DNA of 33,014 nucleotides, taken from Rubrivivax sp. (lineage in GTDB: Bacteria > Pseudomonadota > Gammaproteobacteria > Burkholderiales > Burkholderiaceae_C). The stretch lies in the NCBI GenBank assembly GCA_026125665.1, contig JAHCKS010000062.1, forward strand, positions 1 through 33,014, in the 5' to 3' direction. The translations under genes were made by a program, and so were the position numbers. Below are positions 1 through 7,718 of the stretch, piece after piece; within the stretch, counting starts at the first letter, position 1, and the number at the start of each line of letters is the position of its first letter. Below the pieces are notes generated by a model that did no database searches, was not told where the DNA came from, and saw nothing but the letters and a program-made list of their open reading frames with translations.

Positions 1-425
1 GGGTCGGCCAGGCACAGCGCCGCGGCGGCCAGGCCGGCCCAGCCGAGCCAGTTGCCGGCCATCGCCACCGCCACGACCTGGCCGGCCTGGGCCGCCGGTA
101 CGCCGGCGCGTGCATACAGGCGCAGGCGCACCGCGACCCCACCGACGAGCGCGCCGAGGTTGAGGTTCAAGGCGTAGCTGACGGCGGCAATGCCCCAGGT
201 GCGGGCGCGGGTGGCACGGTGCGCCACGACGCGCCGGCCGACGAGGTCGTAGCAGGCGAACACCGCATGCCCGGCCAGCCCGGCCGCGGCGGCGGCCAGC
301 AAGGCCGCCGCGGGCAGCTCGCGCAGCGCCGCGCCGACCTCGCGCCAGTCGATGCCGGCCGCCTGCCGGCCCACGAGCACCAGCACCACGCCGGCGAGCA
401 GCCACGGCGCGGCGCGGCGGATCAT
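1..425 (-). CDS. ybhN: YbhN/UPF0104-family inner-membrane protein (N-terminal 141 aa, cut by window edge)
   Basis: The reverse strand from the ATG at 425 stays open to the window edge. It reads MIRRAAPWLLAGVVLVLVG, then further hydrophobic segments and the family-typical stretch SYALNLNLGALVGG (about residues 83-96). UPF0104/LPG_synthase_TM proteins are multi-pass membrane proteins related to the flippase domain of lysyl-phosphatidylglycerol synthase. The start ATG (425-423) overlaps the TGA of clsB (424-422), so the two are translationally coupled. The order phosphodiesterase, clsB, ybhN matches the ybhP-ybhO-ybhN cluster of E. coli, which supports the name. The C-terminal part lies outside the window. 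The role in lipid transport is inferred from the family. Confidence 0.85.
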   Translation of the reverse strand, partial: MIRRAAPWLLAGVVLVLVGRQAAGIDWREVGAALRELPAAALLAAAAAGLAGHAVFACYDLVGRRVVAHRATRARTWGIAAVSYALNLNLGALVGGVAVRLRLYARAGVPAAQAGQVVAVAMAGNWLGWAGLAAAALCLAD

Positions 426-1633
426 GCGCTCGCCCGCCGCGGCGCGCTCACCCGCCGCACCACCGGCTGCTGCGGCGGCAGCGCGCGCGTCCAGCGCGGC
501 CACCAGCGCAGCAGGTGGTAGACGACGGTCGTGCGCAGCTGCGACCACGCCAGGCCGAGCGGCCCCGGCACCGGCACCTGCACCGGCCGGCAGTCGCGCT
601 CGATCAGGTCGCGCAGCCGCGCGTGCAGCGTGCGCGCGAACTCGCGGTCGTGGATGAGTACGTTGGCCTCGAGGTTCAGGCCGAGGCTCGTCGGGTCGAG
701 GTTGCTCGAGCCGACCGTGGCCCACTCGTCGTCGACGACGGCGACCTTGCCGTGCAGCGGCCGCCGGCCGTACTCGAGCACGCGCACGCCGCTGCGCAGC
801 AGCTGGCCGTGCAGCAGCGAGGCGGCGTGGCGCACGATCGGCATGTCCGGCTGCCCCTGCAGGACGAGCTCGACGAGCACGCCGCGCCGGGCGGCACGGC
901 GCATCTCGCGCAGCAGGCGCCAACCGGGGAAGAAGTAGGCGTTGGCGACGAGCACGTGGCGGCGCGCGTGGCGCAGCGCCAGGCGGTACTGGCGCTCGAT
1001 GTCGTGCCGGTGCAGCAGGTTGTCGCGGGCGACGAGGGCGCCGCGCCCCGCGGCGTCCGCCGGCGGCGGACGCCCTGCGCGCGGGCGCGCCAGGCGGCGC
1101 CACCACGGCAGGCGCGGTGGCTTGTCGCCGGCGAGGTTGTCGCGGCAGAAGGCCTGGATCTGCTGCACCAGCGGGCCGGCCACTTCCACGGCGTAGTCCT
1201 GCTTCGCCTCGGGGCCCGAGACGGCGAGGTGGTCGAGCGAGTAGTTGATGCCGCCGACGAAGGCCACCTCGCCGTCGACGACAACGACCTTGCGGTGCAT
1301 GCGCCGCAGCGGGTTCAGGCGCAGGCCGAGCCAGCGCACGGCGGGCTCGAAGACGTGCCAGTGCACGCCGGCGTCGAGCAGCGGCTGCAGGAACGGCGTG
1401 TCGAGCTCGGCCGAGCCCCAGCCGTCGACGAGCACGTGCACCTGCGCGCCGTTGGCGGCGGCGGCCAGCAGCGCCTCGCGCAGCTCGCGCCCGACCGCGT
1501 CGTCGAACAGGATGAAGGTCTCCAGCAGCACCTCGCGGCGCGCGCCGCGGATGGCGTCGAACACGCGCGGGTAGTAGGCCTCGCCGTTCTCCAGCAGCGT
1601 GAAGCGGTTGCCGGTGGTCCAGGCGGGTTTCAT
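422..1633 (-). CDS. clsB: Cardiolipin synthase ClsB (phospholipase D family)
   Basis: 403 aa, close to the 413 aa of E. coli ClsB (YbhO). Two HKD phospholipase D motifs are visible: H113-K115-D120 in MHRKVVVVDGE, followed by GGIN, and H294-K296-D301 in LHGKVAVVDDE, followed by GSSNLDP. Family enzymes join phospholipid head groups to make cardiolipin by phosphatidyl transfer at the inner membrane. The start is the ATG at 1633, which gives the family N-terminus (MKPAWTTGNRFTLLENGEAYY) and overlaps the TGA of the upstream phosphodiesterase gene as ATGA. The 3' end overlaps ybhN in the same way. Synteny with ybhP and ybhN favours ClsB over ClsA or ClsC; no N-terminal membrane segments of the ClsA type are seen. 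Confidence 0.93.
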   Translation of the reverse strand: MKPAWTTGNRFTLLENGEAYYPRVFDAIRGARREVLLETFILFDDAVGRELREALLAAAANGAQVHVLVDGWGSAELDTPFLQPLLDAGVHWHVFEPAVRWLGLRLNPLRRMHRKVVVVDGEVAFVGGINYSLDHLAVSGPEAKQDYAVEVAGPLVQQIQAFCRDNLAGDKPPRLPWWRRLARPRAGRPPPADAAGRGALVARDNLLHRHDIERQYRLALRHARRHVLVANAYFFPGWRLLREMRRAARRGVLVELVLQGQPDMPIVRHAASLLHGQLLRSGVRVLEYGRRPLHGKVAVVDDEWATVGSSNLDPTSLGLNLEANVLIHDREFARTLHARLRDLIERDCRPVQVPVPGPLGLAWSQLRTTVVYHLLRWWPRWTRALPPQQPVVRRVSAPRRASA

Positions 1634-2355
1634 GGCTCGCCTCCGGGCAGCTCCAGCTCGGCGGCCAGCGGCGCGTGGTCGGACAGCGAGCGCCACGGCC
1701 GGCGCGGCAGCGGCACGGGCCGCGCCGCGACGACGCCGCGCACGTAGATGCGGTCCAGCGGCAGCAGCGGCCACTGCACCGGGAAGCTGCGCGCATGGCG
1801 GCCGTGCCCGGCCAGGAACACCTCGGTGAGCCCGGTGCCGGCCAGCAGGCCGTCGGCGCGCCGGCGCCAGTCGTTGAAGTCGCCGGCCACCACCAGGGGC
1901 GCGTCGGCCGGCAGCGTGTGGACGAGGGCGGCCAGCCGCGCGAGCTGGTGCCGGCGGTGCGACTCGCGCAGGCCCAGGTGCACGCACACGACATGCGGTG
2001 CGGCACGTCCGGCGGGCAGGGCCAGCTGGCAGTGCAGCAGGCCGCGTGGTTCGTCGCCGGGCAGCGAGACGTCGTGGTTGCGCACGGCGGCGATGGGCAG
2101 CCGCGAGAGCACGGCGTTGCCATGCTCGCCGGTGGGCCCGGCGGCGTTGCGGCCGTACGCGTGCTGCGGCCACAGGCCATCGGCCATCGCCTCGTGCTGC
2201 GGCGGGCTGCCGGCGGTGGCGCCGCGCACTTCCTGCAGGCAGGCGAGGTCGGCGCCGCTGGCGTGCAGCGCATGCCGCAGGCCGGTCAGCGTCGGGCGGC
2301 GCAGCCAGGGGCCGACGCCCTTGTGCATGTTCACGGTCAGCACCTTCAGGCGCAT
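1630..2355 (-). CDS. ybhP: Endonuclease/exonuclease/phosphatase-family protein (YbhP-like)
   Basis: 241 aa. Motifs of the EEP metal-dependent phosphodiesterase fold are in order: LTVNMHKG near the start, LACLQEVRG (metal-binding Glu), VVCVHLGL, VVAGDFNDWR (catalytic Asp/Asn) and a terminal SDHAPLAAEL (catalytic Asp-His). Relatives cleave phosphodiester bonds in nucleic acids or phospholipid-like substrates; the clsB context suggests a lipid-related substrate, but this is inference. The ATG at 2355 gives a standard N-terminus (MRLKVLTVN). An in-frame GTG at 2364 overlaps the TGA of the upstream AI-2E gene as GTGA and could be the real start, adding three residues. The stop overlaps the clsB start. 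Confidence 0.88.
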   Translation of the reverse strand: MRLKVLTVNMHKGVGPWLRRPTLTGLRHALHASGADLACLQEVRGATAGSPPQHEAMADGLWPQHAYGRNAAGPTGEHGNAVLSRLPIAAVRNHDVSLPGDEPRGLLHCQLALPAGRAAPHVVCVHLGLRESHRRHQLARLAALVHTLPADAPLVVAGDFNDWRRRADGLLAGTGLTEVFLAGHGRHARSFPVQWPLLPLDRIYVRGVVAARPVPLPRRPWRSLSDHAPLAAELELPGGEP

Positions 2356-2360
2356 GGCCG

Positions 2361-3578
2361 TCACGACGCGGCCACCGGTGCGGGGCCGGGCTCGGGGGGC
2401 GCGCGCGTCCCTCGAGGCAAGGCCGGCGCGGGAGCCGCGTCCGCGGCCGCCAGCGGCAGCTGCCGCGCGTGCCGCACGAGCACGCGCAGTGCCACCACGA
2501 GCAGCGGCCCGAGCACCAGCCCCCACGCGCCCCACAGCACCGAGAAGAAGACGGTGCCGGTGAAGACGACGGCGCTGTCCACGCGCGACGCGCGCCCCTG
2601 CAGCCAAGCCGCCATGCCGGTGCCGATGACGAAGCCGATGGCGGCGATGGCCCCCACCGCCGTCGCCGCCGCCGCCCACGACGCATGCAGCACGTACACC
2701 TCCGCGCCGGCCAGCAGCATCAGCACCGCCAGGCCCGCGTACGGCACGAAGTGCAGCGCGCCGGCGAGCGCTCCCCACCAACCGGGCTGCGCGACGCCGA
2801 ACGGCCACAGCACCAGGGCCACGGTCACGGCGATGGCGGCGTTGGTGGCCAGCGTCACCCAGCCGTAGTGGCGCATCTGCTGCGCCAGGTCGGCCAGCAG
2901 CGGCGCGACGCGCCCGCGCGCCCGGGGCCGGTCGTCGCACCAGGCCGACAGGCGCGCCGCGAGGCGTTCGCCGCTGCAAAGCAGGAAGAACGTGAGCATG
3001 GCGATAACGCCCGCCTGCAGCAGCAGGCCCGCGGCGAAGCGCGCCCCGCTGGCAAGCCAGCGCGTCAGCACCTCGACCGCCTCGGCCACCAGCGAGCGCT
3101 TCTTGTCGACGGCGTCGCCGGCGCCGGCCGGCGTGCCGGTCACGCGCGCGACCGAGCGGTCGAGCTCGCGCAGCGCGTGGCGCGTGCGCTGCACGGTGGC
3201 CGCGCCGGCGCTGCCGAGGGTCGCGACGTCGCGCGCGGCCAGGCGCAGGACATCGGGCGTGCGCTGCGCCGCCGTGCTCACCTGCGTGGCGACGACGAAG
3301 CTCAGGCCGAGCGCCGCGGCCGCGGCGATGGCGACGACGGTCATCGCCGCCAGCGCGCGCCAGCGCAGCACCCGCTCGACGCGCCGCACCACCGGCCACA
3401 GCAGCACGGCCAGCGTGACCGACACCACCACGGTGACGGCGAAGGTGCGCCCGGCCCACATCGCGGCAAGCAGCGCGACGAGCGCGACGGTCCACTGCGC
3501 GGTGGCCGGCCGGCGCAAGGTGGCGCGCCAGCCGCGTTCGCGTGCGGGCCTTTCGTCGTTCGTCGTGTCCTGCGTCAT
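2361..3578 (-). CDS. AI-2E family transporter (PerM/UPF0118 permease)
   Basis: 405 aa with the architecture of the AI-2E/PerM family: a pair of N-terminal membrane helices (about residues 25-65), a third near 75-100, a soluble loop containing a heptad-like amphipathic region, then a C-terminal block of helices. That block carries the family landmarks ALHFVPYAG and FFSVLWGAWGLVLGPLL. The family is named for E. coli TqsA (autoinducer-2 export), but members also include Na+/H+ antiporters and proteins of unknown substrate, so the cargo is not assignable. The ATG at 3578 (MTQDTTNDERPARERGW) precedes the first helix. It is the first gene of the operon that continues into ybhP, clsB and ybhN. Confidence 0.88.
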   Translation of the reverse strand: MTQDTTNDERPARERGWRATLRRPATAQWTVALVALLAAMWAGRTFAVTVVVSVTLAVLLWPVVRRVERVLRWRALAAMTVVAIAAAAALGLSFVVATQVSTAAQRTPDVLRLAARDVATLGSAGAATVQRTRHALRELDRSVARVTGTPAGAGDAVDKKRSLVAEAVEVLTRWLASGARFAAGLLLQAGVIAMLTFFLLCSGERLAARLSAWCDDRPRARGRVAPLLADLAQQMRHYGWVTLATNAAIAVTVALVLWPFGVAQPGWWGALAGALHFVPYAGLAVLMLLAGAEVYVLHASWAAAATAVGAIAAIGFVIGTGMAAWLQGRASRVDSAVVFTGTVFFSVLWGAWGLVLGPLLVVALRVLVRHARQLPLAAADAAPAPALPRGTRAPPEPGPAPVAAS

Positions 3579-3827
3579 CGTGTGCGTCGTCCGGAGCCGA
3601 ATCTGATGGGAGGCAGCGTAGGCTGCGGCGGTTCCGGCCGGCATCGGCCGGCGCAGCGGCGCCGGGTCGGACGCCGTCGCGCGGCCGCGTAGGACAGCGC
3701 CTACGTGCCTGCGTGCGGCCGGTGTAGGCCCTGTCCGACACGCCGCCGAGGCCATCGCCGATGGCCGCGGCGCTGCACCACGGCGAAGCTTCGCGACAAC
3801 GGTCTTCGACCTTCCCGAGGAGCAAGC
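3579..3827. promoter_or_regulatory. Divergent intergenic region with paired inverted motifs and a perfect hairpin
   Basis: This 249-base gap separates the divergent AI-2E operon and OmpA-lipoprotein gene. It holds a 16-base element at 3689-3704 (GTAGGACAGCGCCTAC) whose ends are inverted repeats, and a near-copy in reverse orientation at 3724-3739 that matches it at 14 of 16 bases. Further on is a perfect 8-base inverted repeat with one central base (3750-3766, GGCCATCG-C-CGATGGCC). The layout is suggestive of an operator pair for a dimeric regulator. No convincing -35/-10 pair was found, so the transcription start is unknown. Confidence 0.45.
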
Positions 3828-4478
3828 ATGTCCATCGTTTCCCGACCCCGCCTTGCCGTCGTCGCCAGCGCCGCCGCCCTCGTGCTGGCGACCGGATGCA
3901 GCACGATGAGCGAACGCGAGCGCGGCACCGCCACCGGCGCGGCCGTCGGCACGGCCGCCGGCGCCGTCATCGGCTCGGCCACCGGCGGCTCGGCGGGCCG
4001 CAGTGCGGTCATCGGTGGCGTCGTCGGCGCCGTCGCCGGCAACCTGTGGTCCAAGCACATGGAAGACAAGCGCCGCGCCGTCGAGCGCGCCAGCGCCGGC
4101 ACCGGCATCGGTGTCGAGCGCACCGCCGACAACCAGCTGCGCGTCAACGTGCCCGCGGACTTCTCGTTCGACGTCGGCCGCGCCGACATCAAGCCGCAGA
4201 TGCGGCCCGTGCTCGACGAGGTGGCGCGCAACTACGACCCGAAGGTGCGGCTCTCGGTCATCGGCCACACCGACAGCACCGGCACCGACGCGGTGAACGA
4301 CCCGCTCTCGCTGCAGCGCGCACAGGCCGTGCGCGACTACCTCGTGACGCGCGGCGTGCCCGCGGCGAACGTGACGATCGACGGCCGCGGCGAGCACCAG
4401 CCCGTGGCGAGCAACGACACGGCCTCGGGTCGTGCGGCGAACCGGCGCGTCGAGATGTACCTGGCCGAGCGCGCCTGA
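3828..4478 (+). CDS. OmpA-family lipoprotein with glycine-zipper domain (YiaD-like)
   Basis: 216 aa. The signal peptide ends in LATGC, making Cys24 the likely lipidated residue. Next is a Gly/Ala-rich zipper with repeated GxxxG spacing (about 37-70), then an OmpA C-terminal peptidoglycan-binding domain. That domain includes FSFDVGRADIKPQM, the hallmark IGHTDSTGTDAVND, LSLQRAQAVRDYL and GRAANRRVEMYL. Such proteins anchor the outer membrane to peptidoglycan and are often envelope-stress induced. The ATG at 3828 follows the ribosome-binding site GAGGAG by a short spacer; upstream in-frame starts would bury the signal peptide. It is divergent from the AI-2E operon and preceded by the inverted motifs described separately. 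Confidence 0.92.
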   Translation: MSIVSRPRLAVVASAAALVLATGCSTMSERERGTATGAAVGTAAGAVIGSATGGSAGRSAVIGGVVGAVAGNLWSKHMEDKRRAVERASAGTGIGVERTADNQLRVNVPADFSFDVGRADIKPQMRPVLDEVARNYDPKVRLSVIGHTDSTGTDAVNDPLSLQRAQAVRDYLVTRGVPAANVTIDGRGEHQPVASNDTASGRAANRRVEMYLAERA

Positions 4479-4562
4479 GGGCCCGCGGCCGCGGTACGCC
4501 AAGCCGGCGGCGGGGCCGCGCGGCCAGTGATATCCACTAGCGGCGCGCCCGCGGCGTTTCAC

Positions 4563-4568
4563 TAGAGT
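4563..4568 (+). promoter_or_regulatory. Possible -10 element for TRAP operon 1
   Basis: TAGAGT lies about 65 bases upstream of the dctP start. A similar TAGAAT lies about 70 bases upstream of the second TRAP binding-protein gene. I found no good -35 element, so this is a weak call. Confidence 0.25.
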
Positions 4569-4633
4569 CGGGTCTCCGAGTGGCGCGGCCAGCGGGCGCG
4601 CCGGCCGTGGTTCACACCTCCGAGGAGATGCCG

Positions 4634-5635
4634 ATGATTCGCCGACCCCTGGTACGGGCCCTGTCGGGCCTGCTCGTCGCGGCCGCGCCGCTCGTCCCCG
4701 CCGTCGCGCAGACGGTGCTCAAGGCCTCGCACCAGTTCCCCGGCGGCAAGGGCGACGTGCGCGACGAGATGGTGCAGATCATCGCGCGCGAGGTTGCGGC
4801 GGCCAACGTCGGGCTCGAGATCAAGGTGTTCCCGGGCTCCAGCCTCGTGAAGGCGCAGGAGCAGTGGAAGGCCATGCTCTCCGGGCAGATCGACATGAGT
4901 GCGTTCCCCCTCGACTACGCCTCGGGTTTCCACCCGCAGTTCGGGGCCACGCTGATGCCCGGGCTCGTCAAGGGGCACGAGCACGCCCGGCGCATCAACG
5001 CCAGCCCGTTCATGGCCGAGATCAGGAAGATCATCGAGGACGGCGGCGTCAAGGTGCTGGCCGACGCGTGGCTGGCCGGCGCCTTCGGCGCGAAGGACAA
5101 GTGCATCCGCAAGCCCGAAGATGCCGCCGGCCTGAAGGTGCGCTCGGCCGGCTCCACGTTCGCCGAGATGTGGGCCGGCGCCGGCGCGTCGATCGTCTCG
5201 ATCCCGTCCAACGAGGTCTACAACGCGTTGCAGCAGGGCGTGGCGCAGGCCACCGACACGTCGTCGGGCAGCTTCGTCTCGTTCCGCCTGTACGAGCAGG
5301 TGAAGTGCCTGACGGCGCCGGGCGACAACGCGCTGTGGTTCATGTACGAGCCGGTGCTCATCGGCAAGAAGAGCTGGGACAAGCTGAACGCCGCGCAGCA
5401 GAAGGCGCTGATGGATGCTTCCAAGAAGGCCGAGGACTACTTCGCGAAGGAGTCCAAGGGCCTGGACGACAAGCTCGTGGACGCGTTCAAGAAGGCCGGC
5501 GTGCAGGTGGTGGAGCTCACCGACGCCGAGGCATCGGCCTGGCGCGCCGTGGCCGCGAAGACCTCGTACAAGAGCTTCGCCGCCAAGGTGCCCGGCGGCA
5601 AGGAGCTGATCGACAAGGCGCTGGCCGTCAAGTGA
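4634..5635 (+). CDS. dctP: TRAP transporter solute-binding protein (DctP family)
   Basis: 333 aa. A Sec signal peptide (MIRRPLVRALSGLLVAAAP...) ends near AVAQ. The mature part starts TVLKASHQFPGGKGDVRDEM and contains the family core around GLKVRSAGSTFAEMW, where the Arg is the residue that usually clamps the substrate carboxylate, followed by SIVSIPSNEVYNALQQGVAQA. The protein captures an organic acid in the periplasm and delivers it to DctQM. GAGGAG at 4622-4627 abuts an ATG at 4628 but sits six bases from the ATG at 4634, so the second ATG is chosen. dctQ and dctM follow at short spacing. The specific substrate cannot be read from sequence alone. Confidence 0.93.
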   Translation: MIRRPLVRALSGLLVAAAPLVPAVAQTVLKASHQFPGGKGDVRDEMVQIIAREVAAANVGLEIKVFPGSSLVKAQEQWKAMLSGQIDMSAFPLDYASGFHPQFGATLMPGLVKGHEHARRINASPFMAEIRKIIEDGGVKVLADAWLAGAFGAKDKCIRKPEDAAGLKVRSAGSTFAEMWAGAGASIVSIPSNEVYNALQQGVAQATDTSSGSFVSFRLYEQVKCLTAPGDNALWFMYEPVLIGKKSWDKLNAAQQKALMDASKKAEDYFAKESKGLDDKLVDAFKKAGVQVVELTDAEASAWRAVAAKTSYKSFAAKVPGGKELIDKALAVK

Positions 5636-5653
5636 CCGGTGGATGACGGCGGG

Positions 5654-6202
5654 ATGAGCGCCGACGCGTCCCGCGACGCCGGGCTCCCGGCCTGGGTGGC
5701 GGCCATCCACGCCGCGTCACGCGCGCTAGGCGTGTTCTCGGCGGCGCTGATCGCGCTGTCCGTCGGCGTGATCTGCCACATGGTGTTCGTGCGCGCCGTG
5801 CTGAACCAGTCGTCGATCTGGCAGACGGAGTTCGTCACCTTCTGCCTCATCGCCGCCACGTTCCTCGGCGCGCCGTACATCCTGCTGACGCGTGGCCACG
5901 TCAACGTCGACGTGGTGCCGCTGATGGCGCGCCCGGGGCTGCGCCGCGCGCTGCACCTCGGGGGCGGCACGATCGCGCTCGTCTTCTGCGGCGCGCTGCT
6001 CTATGCGGCCGTGCCGTGGTGGCACGAGGCCTATGCGAGCGGGCTGACGACGCCTTCGATCTGGCGCGTGCGACTGTGGATCCCGTACCTCGCCGTGCCG
6101 GTGGGCACGGCGCTGCTGTGCCTGCAGCTCCTGGCCGAGCTGTGGCTCGTCGCGACGCGGCGCGCGCACCCGTTCGGCCTCGCGCCGGACGAGCGGCTGT
6201 AG
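5654..6202 (+). CDS. dctQ: TRAP transporter small permease (DctQ family)
   Basis: 182 aa from the ATG at 5654; an in-frame GTG at 5639 would add five residues. Four hydrophobic segments are visible, roughly residues 20-45, 55-75, 95-120 and 135-160. The family feature around the second helix is present: SSIWQTEFVTFCLIAATFLGAPY, then LLTRGHVNVDVV. DctQ forms the small membrane subunit that pairs with DctM. It lies 18 bases after dctP and 15 bases before dctM, which fits one transcript. GGTGGA at 5638-5643 is the best ribosome-binding site and favours 5654. Confidence 0.9.
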   Translation: MSADASRDAGLPAWVAAIHAASRALGVFSAALIALSVGVICHMVFVRAVLNQSSIWQTEFVTFCLIAATFLGAPYILLTRGHVNVDVVPLMARPGLRRALHLGGGTIALVFCGALLYAAVPWWHEAYASGLTTPSIWRVRLWIPYLAVPVGTALLCLQLLAELWLVATRRAHPFGLAPDERL

Positions 6203-6217
6203 CGCGGGGCCGCGGCC

Positions 6218-7525
6218 ATGTCTCCGCTGGCCATCGGGCTCCTGATCTTCGCCGTCACGCTGGCGCTGCTGGCCACCGGCATGCCGATCGCCTTCGCGCT
6301 CGGCGCGACGGCGCTTGCCTTCATGCTGGTGTTCGACGGGTGGGGCAGCATCCACTTCGTGCCCGAGACGGTGTTCGCGGGCCTGAACGACTTCACGCTG
6401 GTGTCGCTGCCGATGTTCATCATCATGGGCGCGGCGATCGCCAGCTCGCGCGCCGGCAGCGACCTCTACGAGGCGCTGGCGCGCTGGCTGCACCGCGTGC
6501 CGGGCTCTCTCGTCATCAGCAACATCGGCGCGTGTGCGCTGTTCTCGGCGCTCACGGGCTCGTCGCCGGCCACCTGCGCGGCGATCGGCAAGATGGGCAT
6601 CCCCGAGATGCGCCGCCGCGGCTACGACGCCGACCTGGCCACCGGCGCCATCGCCGCCGGCGGCACGCTGGGCATCCTGATCCCGCCGTCGATCACGATG
6701 ATCCTCTACGGCATCGCCTCGGAGACGTCGATCGGGCGGCTGTTCATCGCCGGCGTCATCCCCGGCCTGCTGCTCACCGGCCTGTTCATGGCCTGGGCGC
6801 TGTTCCTGAGCTGGAAGCGCGGCACGGTGCTCGCCGATGCCGGGCGCATCTACTCGCTGCGCGAGAAGCTGGAGCTGATGCCGAAGCTGCTGCCGTTCAT
6901 CGCGGTGGTCGTGGGCGTCGTCTACGCGCTGTACGGCGGCATCGCCACGCCGTCGGAGGCGGCCGGCGTCGGCGCCATGCTGTGCCTGCTGATGGTGGTC
7001 GTCATCTACCGCGTCTGGACGCCCGAGGCGCTGTGGCACATCCTGCGCGACGGCCTGCGCGAGTCGGGCATGCTGATGCTGATCATCGGCGCGTCGATCC
7101 TGTTCGGCTACATGATGTCGTCGCTGCAGGTGACGCAGTCGGTGGCCGAGGCGATCGGCGAGATGCAGGTGAACAGGTGGGTCGTGCTGGCCGCCATCAA
7201 CCTGCTGCTGCTGGTGGCCGGCATGTTCCTGCCGCCGGCAGCGATCATCCTGATGACGACGCCGATCCTGATGCCGGTGATCACCGCGGCCGGCTTCGAC
7301 CCGATCTGGTTCGGCGTCATCCTGACGATCAACATGGAGCTGGGGCTCATCACGCCGCCGGTGGGGCTGAACCTGTTCGTCATCAACGGCATCACGCCGG
7401 ACGTCAGGCTGCCCACCATCCTGAAGGGTGCGCTGCCGTTCATGGGCTGCATGGTGGTGGCCATCCTCATCCTGTGCGTGTTCCCCGGGCTGGCCACCTG
7501 GCTGCCGGCGAGGTTGATGGGCTGA
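6218..7525 (+). CDS. dctM: TRAP transporter large permease (DctM family)
   Basis: 435 aa, the usual DctM length, with about a dozen hydrophobic helices. Landmarks include GMPIAFALGATALAFM near the N-terminus, LPMFIIMGAAIASS, the ALTGSSPATCAAIGKMGIPEM stretch, GGTLGILIPPSITMILYG, and a C-terminal GLITPPVGLNLFVINGI. DctM is the ion-coupled transport subunit that moves the solute across the inner membrane using the sodium gradient. It closes the dctPQM operon; the following 193 bases contain a separate promoter for the next operon. Nothing appears truncated. Confidence 0.94.
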   Translation: MSPLAIGLLIFAVTLALLATGMPIAFALGATALAFMLVFDGWGSIHFVPETVFAGLNDFTLVSLPMFIIMGAAIASSRAGSDLYEALARWLHRVPGSLVISNIGACALFSALTGSSPATCAAIGKMGIPEMRRRGYDADLATGAIAAGGTLGILIPPSITMILYGIASETSIGRLFIAGVIPGLLLTGLFMAWALFLSWKRGTVLADAGRIYSLREKLELMPKLLPFIAVVVGVVYALYGGIATPSEAAGVGAMLCLLMVVVIYRVWTPEALWHILRDGLRESGMLMLIIGASILFGYMMSSLQVTQSVAEAIGEMQVNRWVVLAAINLLLLVAGMFLPPAAIILMTTPILMPVITAAGFDPIWFGVILTINMELGLITPPVGLNLFVINGITPDVRLPTILKGALPFMGCMVVAILILCVFPGLATWLPARLMG

Positions 7526-7575
7526 GCGGCAAGAAGGCCGAGGGCGCGTGACGCCGCGAGCGGCGCCGCGTGCCT

Positions 7576-7605
7576 TTGCGGGCGCCGGCGGCGTGCTCGT
7601 ATGAT
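7576..7605 (+). promoter_or_regulatory. Putative sigma-70 promoter for the cyclodeaminase/aminopeptidase operon
   Basis: TTGCGG (7576-7581) and TATGAT (7600-7605) are separated by 18 bases. The -10 matches consensus at five of six positions; the -35 is weak. Transcription would begin near 7612, leaving a leader of about 105 bases before the start codon at 7719. Confidence 0.5.
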
Positions 7606-7639
7606 GCCCGGCGTCGGGGCCCACGCAGACCCCCGGCCT

Positions 7640-7718
7640 GCCCAAGACGAGCCTTCGTCCAAGTCTGCTTCACCGGCGCTCGCCCACTCGTGGGTGAGCG
7701 ACACGAGGAAGCGACGTC
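7640..7718 (+). promoter_or_regulatory. Structured 5' leader with hairpin next to the ribosome-binding site
   Basis: An inverted repeat at 7677-7700 (CGCTCGCCCACT / CGTGGGTGAGCG) pairs at 10 of 12 positions. It ends just before GAGGAAG, the ribosome-binding site of the cyclodeaminase-family gene. A second, smaller pairing (GACG...CGTC, flanked by AGAC...GTCT) lies before it, around 7646-7668. The hairpin could be a DNA operator or an RNA element that controls access to the ribosome-binding site. I do not recognise a named riboswitch class. Confidence 0.4.

Noticed and set aside
5726-7645. Long open frame (about 640 codons) on the minus strand across the TRAP permease genes
   Set aside because: Its product is low-complexity His/Arg/Gln/Asp-rich sequence with no domain, and the plus strand encodes clear DctQ and DctM. 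It is a by-product of high GC content.
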